A program made the position numbers and the translations under genes. Positions 26,068-34,419 of a DNA stretch of 64,000 nucleotides are shown piece by piece. The first letter of the stretch is position 1. Each line of letters opens with the position of its first letter. The stretch comes from Streptosporangium saharense (GTDB taxonomy: Bacteria > Actinomycetota > Actinomycetes > Streptosporangiales > Streptosporangiaceae), in the NCBI RefSeq assembly GCF_014203715.1, contig NZ_JACHJP010000004.1:186001-250000 (forward strand), written 5' to 3'. The notes below the pieces were generated by a model. It ran no database searches. It was not told where the DNA came from and saw only the letters and a program-made list of their open reading frames with translations.

Positions 26068-26224
26068 GGAGGCCAACGCTATCCCGGACGGCCCGGCCCA
26101 AGACAGCGGGGCGACATCGCCCGCTCACCCGGATTTGGATCACAATTTGGCGCCGGAAGCGTACGGCGACGCGGTGCTTCTGAAAGCATTGACGTCCGTA
26201 GCGAACGCACCGGTGGGGATGGCC

Positions 26225-26734
26225 ATGTCAGACGAAGACCCTCTGGACTTTGCCATCGTCGTCTATCGCGAGGACGACAGCTGGGAGGCGGAGCTGCTTC
26301 CCGTCGCGCTCACCTCCGACCTTGAGGGCCTCATCCACGCCCTGCGCCAGCAGCCGAGCATCAACGGGACGATTGGCCTGGTCGCCGTTGGGGATGAGTT
26401 CTTCGTGGCGTTACGAGTGTTCGGTGAGCATGTGGAGGTCTTCCTCTCCGACATCGCCGCGTCCTGGGACTTCCCCCTCGCGCGGCAGGCGCTGGAATAC
26501 CTCGACGTGCCGGTGCCCGACGAGGACGAACTGGACGCGATCCTCCAGGACGAGGAGACGGCCCTGCCCGCCGGGGACCTCTCGATCTTCGCCGACCTGG
26601 GGCTCGACGAGATGGAGCTCGGCATCCTCTCCGGGGACATCGACCTCCTTCCCGAGGACGTGCTGTCCAGCATCGCCGCCCGTCTGGGATTCTCCGAGCC
26701 CTTCGAGCGCGCGATCGACTCTGTGTTCGGCTGA
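26225..26734 (+). CDS. tRNA adenosine deaminase-associated protein (first copy)
   Basis: 169 residues, strongly acidic. The family seen next to actinobacterial tadA starts with DFAIVVYREDDSWEAELL, then FFVALRVFGEHVEVFLSD (about 59-76), and ends in helix-rich DLGLDEMELGILSGDIDLLPEDVLSSIAARLGF (in part). No catalytic residues are apparent; a partner or assembly factor for TadA is inferred from consistent neighbourhood. ATG 26225 (GGTGGGG seven bases upstream) is preferred over ATG 26219. The next gene is a diverged second copy. Confidence 0.85.
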   Translation: MSDEDPLDFAIVVYREDDSWEAELLPVALTSDLEGLIHALRQQPSINGTIGLVAVGDEFFVALRVFGEHVEVFLSDIAASWDFPLARQALEYLDVPVPDEDELDAILQDEETALPAGDLSIFADLGLDEMELGILSGDIDLLPEDVLSSIAARLGFSEPFERAIDSVFG

Positions 26735-26750
26735 CCCCGGGAGACCGGCA

Positions 26751-27242
26751 ATGTCCTCCAGGCAACCCGCTGGCAGTGTGTTCTCCGCGGCCTTCGTCCG
26801 CACCGAGGACGGATGGAACGGCGCCGAGGTCGATCTCGGCGCCGCGGAGATATCCGATGATCTGGGCGACGCAGTGCAAGAGAGTCTGGGGCTCAACGGT
26901 GACGAGCTGGCCCTGCTGTGCGTCGAGGTCGAGGACGAGTGGTTCGCCATCGTCCGCTACGAGGGAGACCGGGAGCCGCGGGCTTTCCTGTCCGACGCCC
27001 AGGCGGGCCTGACGGACGGGCTCGGCGAGCTGTTCACCGAGCTGGCCGGGGTCGCCCCCGACAAGGAGACCCCCGACCTCGGTGTACGGCCCGCGGGCGA
27101 CTTCGAGCTGCTGAGCGACCTGGGGCTGAGCCCGGAGGAACTGGTCGAGCTGAGCATGGAGGAGGGCGCGCTCCCCGCGGACACGCTCTCGGTGATCGCC
27201 GAGCGGCTGGCCTTCGCGGACGAGCTCGACCGGCTCCGGTGA
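26751..27242 (+). CDS. tRNA adenosine deaminase-associated protein (second copy)
   Basis: 163 residues in the same family as the gene just upstream. It shares the layout: FSAAFVRTEDGWNGAEV, then ELALLCVEVEDEWFAIVRYEG (about 53-73), an acidic mid-region and the DLGLSPEELVELSMEEGALPADTLSVIAERL block, aligning with DLGLDEMELGILSGDIDLL in the first copy. The stop is overlapped by the tadA GTG (GTGA), so translation is coupled. Two copies in tandem suggest a gene duplication before tadA. Confidence 0.85.
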   Translation: MSSRQPAGSVFSAAFVRTEDGWNGAEVDLGAAEISDDLGDAVQESLGLNGDELALLCVEVEDEWFAIVRYEGDREPRAFLSDAQAGLTDGLGELFTELAGVAPDKETPDLGVRPAGDFELLSDLGLSPEELVELSMEEGALPADTLSVIAERLAFADELDRLR

Positions 27243-27709
27243 CCTCGCAGGCGTACGCCGCGGGGATGCGGCTGGCCCTGCGTCAGGCCGCGGAGGCGGG
27301 CGCCAGGGGCGAGGTGCCGATCGGCGCGGTCGTCCTCGACGGTGACGGGACCGTGCTGGCCGAGGCGGGCAACGACCGTGAGTCCCTGGCCGACCCGACC
27401 GCGCACGCCGAGGTCCTGGCCCTGCGGCGGGCCGCCCTGGCCCGTGGCGAGTGGCGGCTGACCGGCTGCACGCTGGTTGTCACCCTTGAGCCGTGCACGA
27501 TGTGCGCGGGGGCCGCGGTGCTGGCCAGGGTGGACCGGGTCGTCTACGGCGCCGTCGATCCCAAGGGGGGCGCGGCGGGCTCGCTGTGGGACGTGCTGAG
27601 GGACCGCCGTCTCAACCACAGGCCCGAGGTTGTCATGGGGGTGCTGGCCGAGGAGTGTGCCACGGTCCTCACCGAGTTCTTCGCCTCTCGCCGGATGCGC
27701 GAGCAATAG
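27239..27709 (+). CDS. tadA: tRNA(Arg) adenosine-34 deaminase TadA
   Basis: 156 residues. Catalyses conversion of A34 to inosine in tRNA-Arg(ACG). The zinc/catalytic signature is HAE at His56-Glu58 and PCTMC at 85-89 (Cys86, Cys89). The C-terminal helix (LAEECATVLTEFFASRR) matches the family. GTG start shares bases with the preceding stop. It is followed 24 bp later by a tRNA-Ser gene. Confidence 0.93.
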   Translation: MTSQAYAAGMRLALRQAAEAGARGEVPIGAVVLDGDGTVLAEAGNDRESLADPTAHAEVLALRRAALARGEWRLTGCTLVVTLEPCTMCAGAAVLARVDRVVYGAVDPKGGAAGSLWDVLRDRRLNHRPEVVMGVLAEECATVLTEFFASRRMREQ

Positions 27710-27733
27710 CGGATATCCGGTAAGCTGCTCGGC

Positions 27734-27823
27734 GGTGGAGTCGCCTAGTGGCCGAGGGCGCACGCCTCGAAAGCGTGTGATGGGGCAACCTATCCGTGGG
27801 TTCAAATCCCACCTCCACCGCCA
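27734..27823 (+). tRNA. tRNA-Ser (CGA)
   Basis: Cloverleaf with acceptor GGTGGAG / CTCCACC, long variable arm as expected of Ser tRNAs, anticodon loop CTCGAAA with anticodon CGA, T-arm GTGGG-TTCAAAT-CCCAC, discriminator G and an encoded CCA at 27821-27823. Reads UCG codons. Confidence 0.95.
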
Positions 27824-27830
27824 CGAAGTC

Positions 27831-27862
27831 AGAAGGGCTCCCGGTTCGCCGGGAGCCCTTCT
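27831..27862. terminator. Terminator hairpin after tRNA-Ser
   Basis: AGAAGGGCTCCCGG (27831-27844), tetraloop TTCG, CCGGGAGCCCTTCT (27849-27862): perfect 14-bp stem directly after the tRNA and before a convergent gene. UUCG is an exceptionally stable loop. Confidence 0.85.
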
Positions 27863-27870
27863 TCGTGTCC

Positions 27871-28170
27871 TCAGTCCTCGGGGAGTTCGAGGACGCGGGC
27901 GTGCAGGATCGAGCGTTGGTGCAGGGCCGAGCGCAGGGCCCGGTGCAGGCCGTCCTCCAGATAGAGCTCGCCGCGCCACTGGACCACGTGCGGGAACAGG
28001 TCGCCGTAGAAGGTCGAGTCCTTGGCGAGCAGCGAGTGCAGGTCGAGCACCGTCTTCGTGGTGATCAACGTGTCGAGGCGGACCTGCCGCGGCGGTATCT
28101 GCGCCCACTCGCGATGCGAGAGACCGTGCTCGGGGTAGGGCCGTCCATCACTGACCAGCTTGAAGATCAC
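27871..28170 (-). CDS. Conserved actinobacterial protein, ParB/sulfiredoxin-like in layout
   Basis: 99 residues from GTG 28170. The core reads PPRQVRLDTLITTKTVLDLHSLL (in part), then TFYGDLFPHVVQW and YLEDGLHRALRSAL. The L-x-D-G-x-H-R-x-x-A motif after an R-x-V-x-L-x-x-L strand is the arrangement of ParB/sulfiredoxin-type domains, so binding of a nucleotide or DNA is possible. There is no ribosome binding site; a TAAACT -10-like hexamer 9 bases upstream of GTG fits a leaderless transcript. I do not know its function. It is convergent with the tRNA terminator. Confidence 0.7.
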   Translation of the reverse strand: MIFKLVSDGRPYPEHGLSHREWAQIPPRQVRLDTLITTKTVLDLHSLLAKDSTFYGDLFPHVVQWRGELYLEDGLHRALRSALHQRSILHARVLELPED

Positions 28171-28240
28171 AGTACGTAGTTTATGAGAGATTCGGACTCT
28201 TTGCCTGCCGGGCTGCCCTTCTCCCAGGTCAGCGACGGCC

Positions 28241-29098
28241 TCAGATGCTTCCCGAGAAGGTGTCGCAGCGGTTGGGGTCCCCGGACTCGTAACCGGTGGT
28301 GAACCACTTGACACGCTGCGCCGACGTTCCATGGGTGAAGGCGTCCGGATTCACCCGGCCCTGGGTGCGTTCCTGGATGCTGTCGTCCCCCACCGCGGAG
28401 GCGGCGCTCAGGGCCTGCTGGATGTCCTGCTGGGTGAAAGGCTTCTCGAACAGGCCTGTCTTGTAGGCGTTCTTCGCCCACGCGCCGGAGTAGCAGTCGG
28501 CCTGCAGCTCAAGCCTGACCGAGCCGCTCTGCGCTCCCTGCCGGTCGCCCTGGGCCTTGGCGTTGGTGCCCAGGAGGTTCTGCACGTGGTGGCCGTACTC
28601 GTGCCCGATGACGTACGCCTGGGCGAACGGACCGCCTTCCGCTCCGAAACGGGTGCGCAGTTCGTCGAAGAAACTCAGGTCGAGATAGACCTTCTGGTCG
28701 GCCGGGCAGTAGAACGGGCCGACCGAGGCGTCGGCCGCGCCGCAGGCGGTGTTCACCTGGCCGGAGAACATCACCGTCTTGGCCGGCTGGTAGCCCTGCA
28801 CGACCGTCGGCCAGTAGTCCTGGATGCTGTTGACCACCCCGACCACCCGGCACTCCTCGTTCTGGTCGGCGTCCTGGCCCGTCTTGCACTTGGCCGCCAG
28901 GTCGGTTCCCGGCCCGACCGGGGCGGGGTCGCTCCCGCCGACGATGCCGCCGGGGTCGATGCCGAACACCAGAGCCACGATGAGCGCGATGATCCCGGCC
29001 GCGCCCCCGCCGACCGCGAGACCACCGCCGGGGATCCCTCTACGGCCGCCGCTCTCCACCTGTGAGCTGTCCAGCCGGGCGTCGTCCCTGAAATCCAT
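28241..29098 (-). CDS. Membrane-anchored neutral zinc metallopeptidase (YpfJ/KPN_02809 family)
   Basis: 285 residues. A glycine-rich cytoplasmic start is followed by a membrane helix (about residues 30-46); the outside part has the zinc signature HEYGHH at 166-171, the third ligand in LELQADCYSGAWA, and four cysteines that suggest disulfides. Family of secreted or anchored neutral zinc metallopeptidases with unclear substrate. ATG 29098. It is divergent from the HtrA-like protease, so two envelope proteases share a 165-bp control region. Confidence 0.88.
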   Translation of the reverse strand: MDFRDDARLDSSQVESGGRRGIPGGGLAVGGGAAGIIALIVALVFGIDPGGIVGGSDPAPVGPGTDLAAKCKTGQDADQNEECRVVGVVNSIQDYWPTVVQGYQPAKTVMFSGQVNTACGAADASVGPFYCPADQKVYLDLSFFDELRTRFGAEGGPFAQAYVIGHEYGHHVQNLLGTNAKAQGDRQGAQSGSVRLELQADCYSGAWAKNAYKTGLFEKPFTQQDIQQALSAASAVGDDSIQERTQGRVNPDAFTHGTSAQRVKWFTTGYESGDPNRCDTFSGSI

Positions 29099-29263
29099 CG
29101 CAGACGTCCCTTCGATCCGCTTGGACCCCCAACTGCCCTCCACGGGCCCGGACATGCCTCGGGTACGGCTCCGCGTCCCGGCGGCGGGCTCGGCGGCATC
29201 GACTTGCACGAAATATATCCCCCACCTGCAGCTTTTCACCGCCGACGAGGGAAATATCGTCAC

Positions 29264-30376
29264 ATGTGGCAAACGCGGATGGTAATCACCAATGTGCTCT
29301 TTGTGATGGCCGTGGTCCTCGGCAGCGGTCCGGGTGCCGACCCGCGGCCACCCAACAAGGCGGACCTCGAAACCGGTCCCCTCGGCAGCGGATCCGCCGT
29401 GGCCGTCCCCGCGGCGAGGGGTCCGCTGACGCTGGAGGCCGACTACCGCAGGGGCATCGCCAGGGTGCTGCCGTCCGTCGTGCAGATCACCTCGCAGTCG
29501 GGCAAGGAGATCAGCGAGGGGTCGGGCATCGTCTACGACACCCTCGGACACATCGTGACCAACGCCCACGTGGTCGGTGACGCCAAGCGGTTCGAGGTCA
29601 TGCTCGCCACCGGCGGCGCTCCCCGTACGGCCAGGCTCGTCGGGACCTACAAGCCGGGGGACCTGGCTGTGATCAAGGTGGACGACGCGTCGGGCCTCGT
29701 CCCCACCGGGTTCGGGAACTCCGACCAGCTCGCCATCGGCCAGATCGTGCTGGCCATGGGCAACCCGCTCGGCCTGTCGGGCAGCGTGACCGACGGCATC
29801 GTCTCCGGGCTGAACAGGACCGTCCAGTTCTCGGCGGAAGGACACGAGACCGTGGCCCCGACCGCGACCGGCCTCATCCAGACCTCGGCCGCGATCAACC
29901 CGGGCAACAGCGGCGGCGCCCTGGTCGATCTCGCGGGTCAGGTCGTCGGCGTGCTGGTCGCCGACCTGGTGAGCGTCGAGACGGGCAGCGTCCTCCCCGG
30001 CATCGGCTTCGCCATCCCGTCCAACACCGTGAGCCGCGTCGTCCGCCAGCTCGTCGAGAAGGGCGAGGTCACCGACGCCGACCAGGCGGGCCTCGGCGTC
30101 ATGGCGCAGACCGTGGTCGACCGGCACGGCAGGCCGACCGGCGTCGGGGTCATGCGGACGGCCCAGGAGCCGGGCCGGGGAGGCGGGACGCAGACAGCGC
30201 TCAGGCCGGGCAACGTGATCGTCGCACTCGACGACACGCCGGTCCTGACCGCGCAGGACCTCGCCCGCGCGCTCGCCGCCCACAGGCCCGGCGACTCCGC
30301 CAAGGTGGAGCTCCTCAACCCCGACGGCTCGACCACCACCACGACCGTACGGCTCGGCACCTCCCGTGGCGACTGA
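29264..30376 (+). CDS. HtrA-like trypsin-type serine protease with C-terminal PDZ domain
   Basis: 370 residues. An N-terminal hydrophobic segment (VITNVLFVMAVVLG, residues 7-20) serves as signal or anchor. The protease domain holds the triad His102 (TNAHVV), Asp133 (PGDLAVIKV) and Ser216 (NPGNSGGAL). A PDZ domain follows (GLGVMAQTV to VELLNPDG). Envelope quality control is the usual role. ATG 29264 has GAGGGAA upstream; an internal ATG at 29279 is an alternative. Unlike many actinobacterial HtrA proteins, it lacks a long cytoplasmic proline-rich tail before the helix. Confidence 0.9.
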   Translation: MWQTRMVITNVLFVMAVVLGSGPGADPRPPNKADLETGPLGSGSAVAVPAARGPLTLEADYRRGIARVLPSVVQITSQSGKEISEGSGIVYDTLGHIVTNAHVVGDAKRFEVMLATGGAPRTARLVGTYKPGDLAVIKVDDASGLVPTGFGNSDQLAIGQIVLAMGNPLGLSGSVTDGIVSGLNRTVQFSAEGHETVAPTATGLIQTSAAINPGNSGGALVDLAGQVVGVLVADLVSVETGSVLPGIGFAIPSNTVSRVVRQLVEKGEVTDADQAGLGVMAQTVVDRHGRPTGVGVMRTAQEPGRGGGTQTALRPGNVIVALDDTPVLTAQDLARALAAHRPGDSAKVELLNPDGSTTTTTVRLGTSRGD

Positions 30377-30398
30377 GCACTACAGGGGCCGGACAGCA

Positions 30399-30431
30399 CG
30401 AAGGGCCCGGGTGGATAGTCCGGGCCCTTCG
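30399..30431. terminator. Terminator hairpin between HtrA-like gene and tRNA-Ser(GGA)
   Basis: CGAAGGGCCCGG (30399-30410), loop GTGGATAGT, CCGGGCCCTTCG (30420-30431): perfect 12-bp stem 22 bp beyond the protease stop; also just past the 3' end of the convergent tRNA. Confidence 0.8.
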
Positions 30432-30452
30432 CTTCTGCTGCTCAACCAAGCG

Positions 30453-30538
30453 CGGAGGATAGGAGATTCGAACTCCTGAGGGGTTGCCCCCAACACGCTT
30501 TCCAAGCGTGCGCCCTAGGCCAACTAGGCGAATCCTCC
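30453..30538 (-). tRNA. tRNA-Ser (GGA)
   Basis: Minus-strand cloverleaf: acceptor GGAGGAT / ATCCTCC, anticodon stem CACGC/GCGTG around TTGGAAA (anticodon GGA), long variable arm, T-arm AGGAG-TTCGAAT-CTCCT, discriminator G. The 3' CCA is not encoded (CGC follows), unlike the other Ser tRNA in this window. Confidence 0.94.
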
Positions 30539-30649
30539 GTGGAGAAGCTTACCGAACTTTCGGCAGTGCGTTGACCACATATTCGAGGCATGTTCTTCGG
30601 TGGGCGTTCGGGACGCCGAGCACTCGCCGCAGAGGCTAGACTGTGCCAG

Positions 30650-30737
30650 GACCCCTCGCGCGGCGTCATCCTGTGAACCTCCCCAGGGTCGGAAGGCAGC
30701 AAGGATAAGCAGGCTCTGGCGGGTGTGCGAGGGGTCT
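30650..30737 (+). ncRNA. ffs: Signal recognition particle RNA, small bacterial type
   Basis: The conserved apical domain is present: CTGTGAACC, then GGTCGGAAGGCAGCAAGG, matching the SRP RNA tetraloop and symmetric loop. Terminal arms pair: GACCCCTCGC (30650-30659) with GCGAGGGGTC (30727-30736). About 90 nt; ends are approximate by a few bases. It directly precedes dnaX, the usual arrangement in actinobacteria. It works with Ffh to target membrane proteins. Confidence 0.92.
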
Positions 30738-30773
30738 CTTCGTTGCAGGCTCCCTCGCAGGTGGGATCGTCGC

Positions 30774-32939
30774 ATGAGTCTTGCGCTGTACCGCAAGTAC
30801 CGGCCCGGGACCTTCGCCGAGGTCAAGGGCCAGGAGCACGTCACCGAGCCGCTGCGGCAGGCGCTGCGAAGCGGCCGGATCAACCACGCCTATCTGTTCA
30901 GCGGCCCCAGGGGCTGCGGCAAGACCTCCAGCGCGCGCATCCTGGCCCGTTCGCTGAACTGCGAGAAGGGGCCGACCCCCGATCCCTGCGGAGAGTGCGA
31001 GTCGTGCGTGGCGCTGGCGCCGACGGGGCCCGGCCACCTCGACGTCATCGAGATCGACGCCGCCTCGCACGGTGGTGTGGACGACGCCCGCGACCTGCGG
31101 GAACGAGCTTTCTTCGCACCCGTCTCCGCGCGCTTCAAGATCTACATCATCGACGAGGCGCACATGGTGACCCGCGAGGGGTTCAACGCGCTGCTCAAGC
31201 TCGTCGAGGAGCCTCCGCCGCACCTGAAGTTCGTCTTCGCGACCACCGAGCCGGAGAAGGTCATCGGGACGATCAAGTCCCGCACCCACCACTATCCCTT
31301 CCGGCTGATCCCGTCCGCCTCGCTGCGCACGCTCATGGAGGAGATCCTCACCTCGGAGAACGTCCCGTTCGAGCCCGCCGCGCTGCCGCTGGTGGTCAGG
31401 GCGGGCGCCGGGTCGGCCCGTGACTCGCTGTCGATCCTGGACCAGCTTTTCGCCGGCTCCGACGAGGCGGGCATCACCTACGCCCGTGCGGTCTCCCTGC
31501 TCGGCTACACCGATGGCGACCTGCTCGACGACATGGTCTCCGCGTTCGCGGCCCGCGATGGGGCGAAGGTCTTCCAGGCCGTGAACCGGGTGATCGAGGG
31601 CGGTCACGACCCTCGCAGGTTCGCGATGGACCTGCTGGAGCGCTTCCGTGACCTGGTGATCCTGGCGAACGTGCCAGAGGCCGCGACCAGCGGGCTGCTC
31701 GACCGTCCCGGTGACGAGCTGGAACGGCTCCAGCAGCAGGCGTCCTCGATGGGGCCGGCCGAGCTGACCCGCGCGGCGGAGATCTTCAACGAGGGGCTGA
31801 CCGAGATGCGCGGGGCGGCCTCGCCCCGGCTGCTGCTTGAGCTGATGTGCGCCAGGACGCTGCTGCCCGGGGTCTCCCGGGACGAGACAGCGCTGCTGAC
31901 CCGGCTCGAACGGCTTGAACGCGGCGGGGTCACGGTGGTCCAGGCGGCGCCCACGCCCGCGCCCGCACCGGCCCCCGCGGTCGTCGTCCAGACCCCGGCT
32001 CCCACGCAGGCTGCTCCGGTCCAGGCGGCGCCCGCGGCAGCCGTACCTGATCGGGGTAAGGACGACGACTGGCCCGCTCCCACGCGGCCGGGAGCCCAAA
32101 CCGCGCCCCAGGCGGAGACTCCGGTCGTGGCTCCTTCCGCGGGGCCGGTGGGAGCCCTGGGGGCCGACGCGGCGGGGGTGCAGCAGGCCTGGCCGCAGGT
32201 GCTCGCGGTCCTCAAGCAGCGCAGCATCGTCGTCTGGGCGAACGTCAACACCAACGCCCAGGTCGTCGGGGTCGAGGGCAGGGTCGTCACGCTGGGCTTC
32301 GCCCAGGTCGGCGCGATGCGCAACTTCGTCGGCGGCGGCAAGGACGTGGTGGTCGCGGCGGCGCTGCAGGACGTGCTCGGCGGCAACTGGAAGGTCGAGG
32401 CCGTCGTCGGCGGCTCACCCGCCCCCGCCGCTCCCCGCCCGCAGGCTCCGCCGCCCGTCCCACCGCGCCACGAGCCCCCTCAGACGGCCCCCCAGGCGCC
32501 CGCGCAGGGATCAGCCCAGGCGCCCGCTGCGGGGCCCGCCGCGGGACCGGCGGGAGGTACGGCCCCGCCCGCGGCGCCGCCTTCCCAGGAGGTCCAGCGG
32601 GCTCCTCAGGCCCCGCAGGCTCCGCAGGCGCAGCCCCGCCAGAGTCCGCCCGCGACCGACGAGTCGTGGCCGGACGCCCCGCTGCCCGAGGACCCGGGCT
32701 CGCCTCCGCCGCCCAGCCCAGGACTGGCCGCAGCGCGCTCGGCCGCCAGGGCCGCCGCCCAGACCGGGCCGAGGGCCGCCGCCTCCAAGACGGCCTGGCC
32801 GGAGACCGTACCGGGCAGGGCGGCCGGCTCCGACGAGGTCGATCCGCTCACCGACGCCGACATCGACACGCTCACCGGCATAGCCCTCATCCAGCGTGAG
32901 CTCGGCGGCCGGATCATCGAGGAGATCGACCACTCCTGA
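30774..32939 (+). CDS. dnaX: DNA polymerase III subunit gamma/tau
   Basis: 721 residues. Clamp-loader AAA+ core: Walker A GPRGCGKTSSA (about residues 44-54), the four-Cys zinc site (C..CGECESC, about 64-79), Walker B IYIIDEAHM, sensor ATTEPEK and the SRC-like GAGSARDSLSILDQL. Domain III and the collar follow to about residue 390. Then a long low-complexity Ala/Pro/Gln linker (about 400-640) split by a folded block (QQAWPQVLAVLKQRS..., about 463-548) resembling tau domain V-like regions. Ends with acidic TDADIDTLTG. ATG at 30774, directly after the ffs gene. Confidence 0.95.
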   Translation: MSLALYRKYRPGTFAEVKGQEHVTEPLRQALRSGRINHAYLFSGPRGCGKTSSARILARSLNCEKGPTPDPCGECESCVALAPTGPGHLDVIEIDAASHGGVDDARDLRERAFFAPVSARFKIYIIDEAHMVTREGFNALLKLVEEPPPHLKFVFATTEPEKVIGTIKSRTHHYPFRLIPSASLRTLMEEILTSENVPFEPAALPLVVRAGAGSARDSLSILDQLFAGSDEAGITYARAVSLLGYTDGDLLDDMVSAFAARDGAKVFQAVNRVIEGGHDPRRFAMDLLERFRDLVILANVPEAATSGLLDRPGDELERLQQQASSMGPAELTRAAEIFNEGLTEMRGAASPRLLLELMCARTLLPGVSRDETALLTRLERLERGGVTVVQAAPTPAPAPAPAVVVQTPAPTQAAPVQAAPAAAVPDRGKDDDWPAPTRPGAQTAPQAETPVVAPSAGPVGALGADAAGVQQAWPQVLAVLKQRSIVVWANVNTNAQVVGVEGRVVTLGFAQVGAMRNFVGGGKDVVVAAALQDVLGGNWKVEAVVGGSPAPAAPRPQAPPPVPPRHEPPQTAPQAPAQGSAQAPAAGPAAGPAGGTAPPAAPPSQEVQRAPQAPQAPQAQPRQSPPATDESWPDAPLPEDPGSPPPPSPGLAAARSAARAAAQTGPRAAASKTAWPETVPGRAAGSDEVDPLTDADIDTLTGIALIQRELGGRIIEEIDHS

Positions 32940-32946
32940 CGCTCCG

Positions 32947-34419
32947 TCAGAACGGGCCGAGGGCGGCAAGGCGGATCGCGGCGGTCACCGCGCGGTGGTC
33001 GCCGGGGGGAAGCATGGCGACGAGCCGCTCCAGGACGTGGACGTCGCCCCTCGCCCCCTCGGTGTTGGCGTAGGCCCACAGGTCGTCGGGAGAGCCACGG
33101 GTCAGGAGATGGGCGCGGACCCGGCATTCGAGCTCCTCGCGCTCGTCACGGACCGCGGGGGCGTCGGAGCGGGGCAGCAGCGGCCCGCCGTACGCGCGGG
33201 CGACGGCCGCGGCGTCCTCACCGGCGAGCAGGCGGCGCAGGGCGAGGAAGTCGGCCCGCACCACACAGGTCAGCCGGTACGGCCTGGCCGCGACCACGGG
33301 GCCGAGTTGCAGGCGCAGGCGGTGGATCTCGGCGCGGGCCGTCACCGGGTTGCCCGCGTCGCCGTACAGGTGGAAGGAGAGCTGTTCGGCCGTCACGCCC
33401 CTGGGGTTGAGGGCCAGCACCGTGAGGATCTCGGCGTGGCGCGGGGACAGCGGGACGTGGGCGCCGTCGAGGTCGGCCGTCGGATGCCGGGAGCCGAGGA
33501 AGGACAGGCTCAGCACGGGCGCGTCCGCCCCGCCGAGGACCCGTAACAGGAAACCGTCGCGGACCGGGGACAGCAGCGCGGTCTCGCCGTCGGGCAGCAC
33601 GATCCGGTCGCCGGAGGCGGGCAGCCGTACGCGCTCACCCCAGTGGCGGGTCCGGTCGGAGGCGACGACGCGGCCCGTCGCGGTGACCAGTGCGCCGGGC
33701 TCGCCGCGCAGCGCCGTCAGGTGTTCGTCGTTGCGGGTACGGAACAGGTCGTCGCGCTCGCGCATGCGCAGCGCGAGGTGGCTCTCCGCCAGCTTGGCCG
33801 TGGTCTCGACGAGGGCAACGGTCGTCGGGTGCAGGGCGTGCATGGTGCCGCTGATGTCCACGCAGCCGATCACCTCGCCGCTGTCGGGATCGACGATCGG
33901 CGCCGCCGAGCAGGACCAGGGGTGCAGCGCCCTGACCAGGTGTTCGGCGGAGAAGACGTGGACGGGGCTCCGGGTGGCGAGGGCGGTGCCCATGCCGTTC
34001 GTCCCGATCGCCCGCTCGCCCCAGTGGAAGCCGTCGGCGAGCCCGACCTCGTCGGCCATGCCCATCACCTGGCGGTCGCCGTCGCGCCAGAGCACCCGGC
34101 CCTCCTCGTCGGTGACCATCAGGATGTGCGCGCTCGCCGAGGCGGCGTCGAGGAGGGTTCCCGAGACCAGCGGCAGCAGGGCGCCCATGGGGTGGTGGGA
34201 ACGGACCTCCGCGAGGTCCTCCCGCTCGAAGGCGGGTGGCGCCGCGCTCGCCTCGGGATCGACTCCCGCGTCCATGGACCTGCGCCACGAGTCGGAGATC
34301 AGGCCGCGAAGGGCCCCGTCAGGTGGTCGGGCGCCGCTCAGCACGGACTCGTGCAGGCGGCGCAGCCGTACCGAATGGGCGTTCGGGTCCGGGACGGATT
34401 CCCGGCGGCTGCCGGACAT
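32947..34419 (-). CDS. GAF-domain transcriptional regulator with C-terminal winged helix/BTAD-like region
   Basis: 490 residues. The N-terminal half is the AcoR-like sensor: SWRRSMDAGVDP, a GAF domain with ILMVTDEEGRVLWRDGD, AIGTNGMGTAL, and HPWSCSAAPIVDPDSGEVIGCVDISG. The sigma-54 AAA+ domain of true AcoR is missing. Instead LSPRHAEILTVLALNPRGVTAEQL to VTARAEIHRLRLQLG looks like a winged helix of the kind used by SARP-type regulators, so it may bind sigma-70 promoters directly. ATG 34419 has GGGGAG upstream. It is convergent with dnaX (7 bp between stops) and no obvious target enzyme lies next to it. Confidence 0.85.
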   Translation of the reverse strand: MSGSRRESVPDPNAHSVRLRRLHESVLSGARPPDGALRGLISDSWRRSMDAGVDPEASAAPPAFEREDLAEVRSHHPMGALLPLVSGTLLDAASASAHILMVTDEEGRVLWRDGDRQVMGMADEVGLADGFHWGERAIGTNGMGTALATRSPVHVFSAEHLVRALHPWSCSAAPIVDPDSGEVIGCVDISGTMHALHPTTVALVETTAKLAESHLALRMRERDDLFRTRNDEHLTALRGEPGALVTATGRVVASDRTRHWGERVRLPASGDRIVLPDGETALLSPVRDGFLLRVLGGADAPVLSLSFLGSRHPTADLDGAHVPLSPRHAEILTVLALNPRGVTAEQLSFHLYGDAGNPVTARAEIHRLRLQLGPVVAARPYRLTCVVRADFLALRRLLAGEDAAAVARAYGGPLLPRSDAPAVRDEREELECRVRAHLLTRGSPDDLWAYANTEGARGDVHVLERLVAMLPPGDHRAVTAAIRLAALGPF

